A stretch of 6,409 bases of DNA from JBQLZO01 sp052168315. Lineage in GTDB: Bacteria > Planctomycetota > Phycisphaerae > Phycisphaerales > UBA1924. Both the position numbers and the translations under genes were made by a program. Under the pieces are notes generated by a model, which was not told the DNA's origin, did no database searches, and saw nothing but the letters and a program-made list of their open reading frames with translations. The DNA is taken from assembly GCA_052168315.1 (NCBI GenBank), contig JBQLZO010000038.1, positions 1-6,409 on the forward strand, written 5' to 3'. Each line of letters begins with the position of its first letter. The first letter of the stretch is position 1. Positions 1-5,235 of the stretch are shown here, one piece after another.

Positions 1-131
1 CTCCCCACATTCCCCCAACTCCCTCAGCCGCTCCAATACCCCCTCTCACCGATTTCCCACACCACTCCGATCGCCCGAGCATCCCATTCTCCCGGTCACC
101 CCAGTCCTCCAACCCGCGGGTCAGCAGCACC
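1..131. other. C-rich non-coding lead-in upstream of the lipoprotein gene
   Basis: No gene is supported here. Bases 1-120 contain 64 C but only 14 G by hand count, the opposite of the G-rich + strand in the rest of the window. No good sigma70-like -35/-10 pair stands out, and no clear Shine-Dalgarno sequence precedes the ATG at 132. The region presumably carries the promoter of the lipoprotein gene. It may also carry the 5' end of a divergent gene running off the left edge, but neither can be shown from sequence alone. Confidence 0.5.
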
Positions 132-1322
132 ATGCATGAGAACACCGAACGCTTCGCCCGTCTGACGATCGCCAGCCTTCTGCTCGCTGCGGCGGGCCTG
201 CTTGCGGGGTGCGCCGCTTCGAACGATGCGGGCGATGGGCCGGCGGGCGGTGGCGGGGGTGCTTCGGCGCCGGCGGCGAGCGGTGCGGGGGCCCCGAGCG
301 CGGACATCGAGCCGGCGCCGTTGCGGGGGATGCGTGAGATCGGATACCGGCTGGACTGGAAGGGGTACGCGATCCTTCAGCGGGGGGCGACGCTGCAGAC
401 GCTCAAGCCGCTGGGCGATGTGCTGGTGGCGCAGGACTCGCGGAATGTGATCACGGTGATGGATCCGGACACGGGATCGATCCGTTGGGCGGATGCGGTG
501 CCGAACGAGCTGGACACCTACCGGGGTCATTTCCTTCGTGATCAGACGCTGGTGTCGGTGACGCAGTCGGACATCACGATGCGTGACATTCGGAACGGGA
601 GCCTGGTGGATCGGCAGCGGCTGTCGGTGCTGGCGAACACGGATGCGGTGTTCGTGGATCCGATCGTGGTGTACGGGTCGACGATCGGCGAGGCGGTGGG
701 GCACAACCTTGTGACGGGGTTCAAGCTGTGGGGGAACCGTCTCGATGACACGATCCGGGTGGCGCCGGCGGTGAGCGACGATGGGAGCGTGGTGGTGGTG
801 TCCAATTCGGGCGAGGTGCTGATCCTGGATCCGGTGAGCGGGCAGGCGCGGAGCCGTCGGAACCGGGTGTTTGAGGGGGTGGATTCGCGTCCGGTGGCCG
901 ATGGGCAGCGCGCGTACATCGCATCGCGTGATCGTTCGTTGTGGGCGTTCAGCCTGATCGACGGGACTCAGGCGTGGCGGTATCGGACCGAGTATCCGCT
1001 GACGAGCCAGCCGCGGGTGTGGGATGGCTCGGTGTACATGACGGTGCCGGGCGAGGGGTTTGTGGCGATCAACTCCGCGACGGGTTCTCGTCGGTGGGGC
1101 ACAGAGGCGGTGTCGGGAGAACTGGTGGGCGTGCGGAGCGGGCGGCTGCTGGTGTGGGATGCCTCGAGCGCGACGCTTGCATCGGTGCTGGCGAGCAATG
1201 GATCGGTGGTCGAGAAGCACACCTTCGAGAACCCGCGGTTCCTGAGCGTGGAGGGGTTCGAGGATCCGAACCTGTATGTCGTGTATCCGGGGGGCGGGAT
1301 CGAGCGGTACATCCCTCGGTAA
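132..1322 (+). CDS. PQQ-like beta-propeller repeat lipoprotein
   Basis: The 396-residue product looks like an envelope-anchored beta-propeller. Residues 1-27 form a lipoprotein signal peptide: a short polar/charged start, a Leu/Ala-rich core and the lipobox LLAGC, with Cys27 as the expected lipidated residue. Ala follows the Cys, so the Lol rule known from enterobacteria predicts the outer membrane. A Gly/Ala/Pro/Ser-rich tether (about 30-60) leads into a propeller of roughly residues 70-396. PQQ-type blade motifs recur: DPDTGSIRW (111-119), VTGFKLW (194-200), LDPVSG (232-237), LIDGTQAW (275-282) and INSATGSRRW (313-322). Length and layout resemble BamB, the propeller lipoprotein of the outer-membrane assembly complex, but this fold is shared by many scaffolds and some quinoprotein enzymes, so I assign no symbol. 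No enzymatic residues were recognised. The ATG at 132 is chosen because the signal peptide fits it, although no obvious ribosome binding site precedes it. purH follows 72 bases downstream on the same strand, so co-transcription is possible but unproven. Confidence 0.85.
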   Translation: MHENTERFARLTIASLLLAAAGLLAGCAASNDAGDGPAGGGGGASAPAASGAGAPSADIEPAPLRGMREIGYRLDWKGYAILQRGATLQTLKPLGDVLVAQDSRNVITVMDPDTGSIRWADAVPNELDTYRGHFLRDQTLVSVTQSDITMRDIRNGSLVDRQRLSVLANTDAVFVDPIVVYGSTIGEAVGHNLVTGFKLWGNRLDDTIRVAPAVSDDGSVVVVSNSGEVLILDPVSGQARSRRNRVFEGVDSRPVADGQRAYIASRDRSLWAFSLIDGTQAWRYRTEYPLTSQPRVWDGSVYMTVPGEGFVAINSATGSRRWGTEAVSGELVGVRSGRLLVWDASSATLASVLASNGSVVEKHTFENPRFLSVEGFEDPNLYVVYPGGGIERYIPR

Positions 1323-1324
1323 GG

Positions 1325-1360
1325 GCCTCGATGAGCGCCTCGGTGAGAGCGCCTCGGGGA
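1325..1360 (+). repeat. Three short direct repeats in the purH leader
   Basis: The gap between the lipoprotein stop and purH contains three copies of the decamer GCCTCGNNGA, at 1325-1334, 1337-1346 and 1351-1360. The last two are part of a longer perfect 11-base direct repeat, GAGCGCCTCGG, at 1333-1343 and 1347-1357 (period 14). It may be a protein-binding array, a leader element for purH or a local duplication. No function is established. Confidence 0.5.
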
Positions 1361-1394
1361 GGTGGGCGTTGAGTTTGATGGAGCACCTGGTTCG

Positions 1395-3068
1395 ATGCCC
1401 GACCTGATTCCCATTCGCCGGGCGCTGCTGTCCGTTTCGGACAAGCGCGGGATCGTTGATCTGGCGCGGACGCTGCACGGGTGGGGCGTGGAGCTGATCT
1501 CGACGGGCGGCACGGCGGCGGCGCTGCGGGATGCGGGGCTGCCGGTGGTCACGGTGTCGGAGGTGACGGGGTTCCCGGAGATCATGGATGGGCGTGTGAA
1601 GACGCTGCACCCGGCGATCCACGGCGGGCTGCTGGGCGACCGGGGGAACGAGTCGCACATGGCGGCGATGGGCGAGCACGGGATCGCGCCGATCGACCTG
1701 GTGGTGATCAACCTGTATCCGTTCGAGCGGACGGTGGGGGAACCGGGTGTCAGCCACGAGCGTGCGATCGAGCAGATCGACATCGGCGGGCCCGCGATGC
1801 TGCGCGGGGCGGCGAAGAACGCGGATTCGGTGGCGGTGTGCGTGGACCCGGACTCGTACAGCGCGCTGATCGAGCACCTGTCGGCGCACGAGGATGTGGG
1901 GCTGGGGGCGGCGACGACGCGTGTGTATCGGCGGGCGCTGGCGCGGCGGGTGTTCGCGGTGACGGCGGCGTACGACGCGGCGATCGCGGGGTGGCTGGAG
2001 CGGTCGGCGGCGGGCGAAGCGGGTGGGGATGGCGGTGGTGGTGGGGCGGGCGTGCTGCCCGAGCGGCTGGTGCTGAACCTGGAGCGGGTGCGCCCGCTTC
2101 GGTACGGCGAGAACCCGCACCAGGGCGCGGCGGTGTATCGGAACGCGGGGACGGGTGTGGGTGCGGGCGGCGGCGGTGTGTCGATCGTGGATGCGCCGGT
2201 GCTGCATGGGAAGCCGCTGTCGTACAACAACTTGAACGATGCGTCGGCGGCGGTGCGGCTGGCGATCGATCTGCACGCGCTGGATCCCACGCGGGTGTCG
2301 GCGGTGGTGGTGAAGCACACGAACCCGTGCGGCGCGGCGACGGGCGATGATGCGCTGTCGGCGGTGGATGCGGCGCTGGCGGGTGATCCGCTGGCGGCGT
2401 TCGGCGGGATCCTGGCGGTGTCGCGTCCGGTGGATCGGGGCGTGGCGGAGCGGCTTTGCGCTGAGGGTGTGTTCCTGGAGGTGCTGATCGCGCCATCGTG
2501 CGATGATGAGGCGCTGGCGACGCTGCAGGGTCGTTGGGCGAATCTCCGGATCCTGACGGTGGGCGGGTTCCCTCGGTTTCTGCCGGAGGGTGTGGAGGTT
2601 CGGACGATTCCGGGCGGCGCGCTGGCGCAGGTGGGCGATGGGGGGGCTCCGTGCGATCCCGGTTCGTGGCGTCTGGGCGGCGGGCCGACGCCATCGCCGG
2701 AGGTGGTGTCGCGCGCGGCGGTGGTGTGGACGATGTGCAAGCACCTGACCTCGAACGCGATTGCGATCGGCGGGTCCGATCCGGATCGTGCGGGTGTGGT
2801 GCGGTTGTTCGGCGCGGGCGCGGGGCAGATGGATCGTGTGACGGCGGCGCGGCTGGCGGCGGAGAAGGCCGGGGAGATGGCGCGCGGCGCGATCGCGGCG
2901 TCGGACGCGTTCTTTCCGTTCCCGGATGGGCCGGGGAGGCTTATTGAGGCGGGCGTGGGGACGATCGTGCAGCCGGGCGGGGCGAAGCGCGATCAGGAGA
3001 CGTTCGACCTGTGCGATGCGCGGGGCGTGACCTGCCTGCTGACGGGTACGCGGCACTTCCGGCATTAG
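1395..3068 (+). CDS. purH: Bifunctional AICAR formyltransferase / IMP cyclohydrolase PurH
   Basis: PurH carries out the last two steps of de novo purine synthesis in the cytoplasm: 10-formyl-THF-dependent formylation of AICAR to FAICAR, then ring closure to IMP. The 557-residue protein is full length (E. coli PurH is 529). The N-terminal MGS-like cyclohydrolase domain shows LLSVSDKRGI (11-20), STGGTAAAL (36-44), GRVKTLHPAIHGGLL (66-80) and IDIGGPAMLRGAAKN (128-142). The transformylase domain shows RYGENPHQGAA (236-246), LSYNNLNDASAA (275-286), the catalytic Lys-His pair in VVKHTNPCG (305-313; K307, H308), AFGGI (335-339), CKHLTSNAIAI (448-458), ASDAFFPF (502-509), IQPGG-like VQPGG (525-529) and the terminal RHFRH. 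The ATG at 1395 is preferred over an in-frame GTG at 1362: homologues begin just before the RRALLSVSDK block, GGAG lies at 1380-1383 at workable spacing, and the purine-rich stretch before the GTG directly abuts it. Two Gly-rich stretches (about 207-219 and 252-262) look like lineage-specific loop inserts. The gene ends convergent with the tsaE fusion. Confidence 0.97.
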   Translation: MPDLIPIRRALLSVSDKRGIVDLARTLHGWGVELISTGGTAAALRDAGLPVVTVSEVTGFPEIMDGRVKTLHPAIHGGLLGDRGNESHMAAMGEHGIAPIDLVVINLYPFERTVGEPGVSHERAIEQIDIGGPAMLRGAAKNADSVAVCVDPDSYSALIEHLSAHEDVGLGAATTRVYRRALARRVFAVTAAYDAAIAGWLERSAAGEAGGDGGGGGAGVLPERLVLNLERVRPLRYGENPHQGAAVYRNAGTGVGAGGGGVSIVDAPVLHGKPLSYNNLNDASAAVRLAIDLHALDPTRVSAVVVKHTNPCGAATGDDALSAVDAALAGDPLAAFGGILAVSRPVDRGVAERLCAEGVFLEVLIAPSCDDEALATLQGRWANLRILTVGGFPRFLPEGVEVRTIPGGALAQVGDGGAPCDPGSWRLGGGPTPSPEVVSRAAVVWTMCKHLTSNAIAIGGSDPDRAGVVRLFGAGAGQMDRVTAARLAAEKAGEMARGAIAASDAFFPFPDGPGRLIEAGVGTIVQPGGAKRDQETFDLCDARGVTCLLTGTRHFRH

Positions 3069-3141
3069 TGGTTGCGCCGGATCTCGGGGGTGGCCGGGCG
3101 TGTGAACGACCGATGTGATGATGGTTCGGATGGGGTGTCGG
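3069..3141. other. Convergent intergenic gap between purH and tsaE
   Basis: This short gap separates two convergent genes, so transcription should end here from both sides. A weak inverted repeat is present: GACCGA at 3108-3113 and TCGGTC at 3138-3143, with a 24-base loop, overlapping the tsaE stop codon. There is no T run on either side, so it is not a convincing intrinsic terminator. Factor-dependent termination is possible. Confidence 0.35.
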
Positions 3142-3915
3142 TCAGTCGTCGGCGTCGAGGTCGGAGTCCTTGATGTCGCGGCTGATGCGGTAGTCGCCAT
3201 CCATCCATTTGCCGAAGTCGACGAGCTGGCAGCGCTGGGAGCAGAAGGGGAAGTGGGGGGCATCCTCGGTGATCGGGGCTGCGCAGGTGCGGCAGGCGCG
3301 GGGCGTGCGGGCGTGGCGGTCGGCGGGGATGGTGTCGTTGGCGGGGTGCTCGTGCGGGCGCCGTGCGAATCGTTCGGCGACGGTGGCGGCGAGGGGCCCC
3401 TTGAGGCGTGCGGTGCGGCCGCCGTGGGCGGCGTGCTCGAGGGCGATGGCGAGGGTCCAGGGGGATGCGTCGTGGCCGCGCGGGGAGTCGGTGAGCGTGT
3501 GCGCGATGCGGTCGCTCCATTCGATGAGCACGCAGGCATCGGGGTCGGCGTGGGCGCGTTGGTCGATGGTGGTCAGGTCGATGATGCCGGCGAGGTCATC
3601 GTCTTCGGTGAGGCGGTAGGCGTCGACATGGATGAGGCGCAGGAGGTCGGGCGCGCGGTGGTGCGCGGGTTGGCGCTCGAGGGGGTATTCGTTGGCGAGG
3701 ACATAGGTGGGCGAGTGGACGAGCGCGGGCTCGGCGCCGAGGGCGATGGCGATGGCGCGGACGAGTCGGGTTTTGCCCGCGCCGAGCGGGCCGTCGAGCC
3801 CGACGGTGTCGCCGGGGTGCAGCGATGCGGCGATGGCGGCGCCGAGTCGTTCGGTCTCGGCTTCGGACGCGAGGTCGATGGTGAATTGGCCGGGATGGGG
3901 CGGGTGTGCGGGCAT
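3142..3915 (-). CDS. tsaE: TsaE ATPase fused to a C-terminal YacG-type zinc module
   Basis: The 257-residue protein has two recognisable parts. Residues about 8-170 match TsaE (YjeE), the P-loop ATPase that works with TsaB and TsaD to make N6-threonylcarbamoyladenosine at tRNA position 37. They show the Walker A loop GPLGAGKT (42-49), SPTYVLANEYP (68-78), HVDAYRL (96-102, the usual H-D-x-Y-R-L block) and VLIEWSDRI (129-137). After a linker (about 171-205), residues 206-248 match YacG: CRTC (208-211) and FCSQRC (224-229), giving Cys208/211/225/229 as a C-x2-C...C-x3-C zinc site, followed by LVDFGKWMDGDYRI (231-244). E. coli YacG is a 65-residue zinc protein that binds GyrB and inhibits gyrase; whether that activity exists here is unknown. 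TsaE alone is about 150 residues, so the extra length is the added module. The ATG at 3915 is chosen: it lies two bases past the thiL stop and has GGGAG upstream. An in-frame ATG at 3933 would add six residues and overlap thiL. The tail is acidic (DSDLDADD). Confidence 0.92.
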   Translation of the reverse strand: MPAHPPHPGQFTIDLASEAETERLGAAIAASLHPGDTVGLDGPLGAGKTRLVRAIAIALGAEPALVHSPTYVLANEYPLERQPAHHRAPDLLRLIHVDAYRLTEDDDLAGIIDLTTIDQRAHADPDACVLIEWSDRIAHTLTDSPRGHDASPWTLAIALEHAAHGGRTARLKGPLAATVAERFARRPHEHPANDTIPADRHARTPRACRTCAAPITEDAPHFPFCSQRCQLVDFGKWMDGDYRISRDIKDSDLDADD

Positions 3916-3917
3916 GG

Positions 3918-4913
3918 TCAGTCGTGCTCCCATCCCATGCGTTCTGGCGTGAGTTCGTTGTTATGGGCGTCGACGATGATGATGGGTCGGTCGTCGGGTT
4001 TGTTGGCTTCGACGATGCCGATGCGCGTGATGGGTGTGTTGAGCGGTGCGAGGGCGCGCTGGAGTGATTCGGCATCACAGGCGGGGTCGGTGGTGAGCAG
4101 GAGTTCGTAGTCCTCGCCATCGGTGAGGGCCTGGGTGAAGCCGTGGTCGGGATCGACGCCGGGATGGCGGGGGAGGTCGTTGGCGAAGAGGCGGATGCGG
4201 ACGCGGGAGGCTCTTGCGAGGCGTGCGGCGTCGAGTGCCAGGCCGTCGGAGATGTCCATCATGGCGTGGAGTTTGTCGGTCAGGTGATCGCAGAGCGCGG
4301 CGGCCTCTTCGATGCGTGGCTGGAAGGACCAGTGTCTTCCGGAGGCGAGGGATCCGCCGAGGGCTCCGGTGACCCAGACGGCGTCGCCGATGCGGGCCGT
4401 GGAGCGGAGGATGGGGGCGCGCGATGGGTGCGGGGTGCCGAGGATGGTGCTGGTGAGCATGAGCGGGCCATCGACGGTGGCGATGTCGCCGCCGACGAGC
4501 GGTGTGTTGAAGTGTTCGCTCCAGTGCTTCATGCGTTCGAAGAGGGTGTTGGCGAGTTCGTTGGACCATGCGGGGGTGCGCGGGATGGCGCCGGTGGCGA
4601 CGCCCGCGAGCGGGCGGGCGCCCATGGCGGCGATGTCGGAGATGCTGCGTGCGATGGCCTTGCGGGCGGCGCGGTCGATCCAGTCGTGGTCGGGGTGCTC
4701 GGCGCGTTCGATGTGCCGGCCTTCGATGAGTTGGTCGGTGGTGATGAGGAGGGTGGCGGCGTTGGCGGGTGGAGTGGTGGAAGGGGGCCCGGGGGGGTTG
4801 GGGGGGGTGCGGAGGATGGCGGCGTCGTCGCCGGGTCCGACAAGAACGGCGTTCCAGTCGGTGATCCGTGCGGATCTTGCGGCGATCTGCTGGAGGAGTT
4901 GCTCTTCGCGCAT
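3918..4913 (-). CDS. thiL: Thiamine-monophosphate kinase ThiL
   Basis: ThiL phosphorylates thiamine monophosphate with ATP to give thiamine diphosphate, the active cofactor, in the cytoplasm. The 331-residue length is normal (E. coli ThiL is 325). Family motifs appear in order: VGPGDDAAIL (25-34, Mg/substrate-binding aspartates), LITTDQLIEGRHI (56-68), SISDIAAMGARPLAG (90-104), GGDIA (141-145), ARIGDAVWVTGALGGS (173-188), MMDISDGLALDAARLA (218-233) and LTDGEDYELLLT (263-274). This is the PurM/ThiL-type fold, with ATP bound in the N-terminal half. Between the GDD block and TTD lies a Pro/Thr-rich insert (about 36-52) encoded by long C runs; it looks like a tolerated loop. The ATG at 4913 is chosen because the REEQLLQQI helix that follows is the usual ThiL N terminus. 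The Shine-Dalgarno sequence is weak. No TPP riboswitch signature was recognised upstream. The tsaE fusion starts two bases after the stop, an order also known from Bacillus. Confidence 0.96.
   Translation of the reverse strand: MREEQLLQQIAARSARITDWNAVLVGPGDDAAILRTPPNPPGPPSTTPPANAATLLITTDQLIEGRHIERAEHPDHDWIDRAARKAIARSISDIAAMGARPLAGVATGAIPRTPAWSNELANTLFERMKHWSEHFNTPLVGGDIATVDGPLMLTSTILGTPHPSRAPILRSTARIGDAVWVTGALGGSLASGRHWSFQPRIEEAAALCDHLTDKLHAMMDISDGLALDAARLARASRVRIRLFANDLPRHPGVDPDHGFTQALTDGEDYELLLTTDPACDAESLQRALAPLNTPITRIGIVEANKPDDRPIIIVDAHNNELTPERMGWEHD
3927..3931 (-). promoter_or_regulatory. Ribosome binding site for tsaE inside the thiL 3' end
   Basis: Read on the minus strand, GGGAG ends 11 bases before the ATG at 3915 and lies inside the last codons of thiL. 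It favours the 3915 start over the ATG at 3933. The layout of stop, two bases, then start suggests that ribosomes finishing thiL reinitiate on tsaE. Confidence 0.45.
4783..4807 (+). repeat. G5-G7-G8 homopolymer cluster inside thiL
   Basis: The + strand carries G5 (4783-4787), CCC, G7 (4791-4797), TT and G8 (4800-4807). Splitting the G7 gives four runs of three or more G with short loops, which meets the usual G-quadruplex pattern. The cluster encodes the Pro-rich insert of ThiL (residues 36-44) on the opposite strand, so the G-rich strand is the thiL template. Runs this long within a coding region can also slip during replication. Confidence 0.7.
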
Positions 4914-5021
4914 CTGTATCGCAGTGTATGGGTCGGGGGATGGGGTGCGGGGCGTGTGTGGGGGGTGTGGGTCCGGGAGCGCGGGCGGATGGGGATGGGG
5001 GCGTTGTGGGACTGGTGGGCG

Positions 5022-5051
5022 TTTTCGGCGCATCCCGTCTGGTCGTAGGAT
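5022..5051 (+). promoter_or_regulatory. Weak candidate promoter for the hydrolase gene
   Basis: TTTTCG (5022-5027) and TAGGAT (5046-5051) are 18 bases apart and are among the few T/A-bearing spots in this region. They fit a degenerate sigma70-type -35/-10 pair. Transcription would start near 5058 and give a leader of about 175 bases containing the stem-loop at 5077-5130. Matches this loose arise by chance. Confidence 0.2.
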
Positions 5052-5076
5052 GGTGGTGCGGCGGAGCGCGAGAGTG

Positions 5077-5130
5077 CCGGGCATCCGTCGGAGACGGGCG
5101 CAGGGATCGCCGATGGCAGGGATGCCTCGG
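5077..5130 (+). other. Bulged stem-loop in the hydrolase leader
   Basis: The arm 5077-5091 (CCGGGCATCCGTCGG) can pair along its full length with 5110-5130. Bases 5085-5091 pair with 5110-5116 (one G-T wobble), 5080-5084 with 5122-5126 and 5077-5079 with 5128-5130. This leaves a five-base bulge at 5117-5121, a one-base bulge at 5127 and an 18-base loop. It could be a folded 5' leader RNA or a dyad for a DNA-binding protein. No T run follows, so it is not an intrinsic terminator. No known riboswitch class was recognised. Confidence 0.35.
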
Positions 5131-5224
5131 TCGCGCGGGGTTGGGCGTGCGGTTGTGGTGGTGGTGGTGGGTGGGCTGGTGGTGCGGGGTGGCGGGAGAG
5201 GTTCCGTTTGTTGGTTGTCGCCGC

Positions 5225-5228
5225 GAGG
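5225..5228 (+). promoter_or_regulatory. Ribosome binding site for the hydrolase gene
   Basis: GAGG lies seven bases before the ATG at 5236, near-ideal spacing. It is the main reason for placing the start there, since the reading frame stays open far upstream across the intergenic region and the antisense strand of thiL. Confidence 0.5.
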
Positions 5229-5235
5229 CTTGCCC

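Larger units (their letters stand above)
4914..5235. other. Divergent intergenic region between thiL and the hydrolase
   Basis: These 322 bases lie between two outward-facing genes and should hold both promoters. The + strand is extremely G-rich; 4921-4980 alone has 37 G and 7 C by hand count. It contains a weak promoter-like pair at 5022-5051, a bulged inverted repeat at 5077-5130 and a GTG trinucleotide run at 5155-5170. No recognisable protein is encoded, although open frames run through it because stop codons are rare in such sequence. Confidence 0.6.

Noticed and set aside
1..10. Possible start of a divergent minus-strand gene at base 10, preceded by a GAGGGAG-like site
   Set aside because: Only three codons lie within the window, and the G-rich minus strand here gives purine-rich sites by chance.
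3072..3143. Candidate intrinsic terminator between purH and tsaE
   Set aside because: The only inverted repeats are short (4-6 bp) with long loops, and there is no T run on either strand.
96..3539. A 1147-codon open frame on the minus strand covering the lipoprotein gene and purH
   Set aside because: It is extremely rich in Arg, Pro and His with no recognisable domain, and it lies antisense to two clear genes. Long stop-free antisense frames are expected in sequence this GC-rich.
4989..5048. A 19-codon open frame with four Trp codons ahead of the hydrolase, resembling a leader peptide
   Set aside because: TGG triplets are common in this G-rich stretch, no attenuator with a T run follows, and the downstream gene is not a tryptophan gene.
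4914..5060. TPP riboswitch upstream of thiL
   Set aside because: None of the conserved THI-element core sequences were seen on the minus strand, and thiL is often not riboswitch-controlled.
5155..5170. GTG trinucleotide run as a possible microsatellite or phase-variable element
   Set aside because: It has only about five units, lies in non-coding sequence and fits the general G/T bias of the region.
4312..5235. Upstream extension of the hydrolase reading frame by 308 codons
   Set aside because: This part runs antisense to thiL and through the intergenic region and shows no protein family features. A good ribosome binding site marks the start at 5236.
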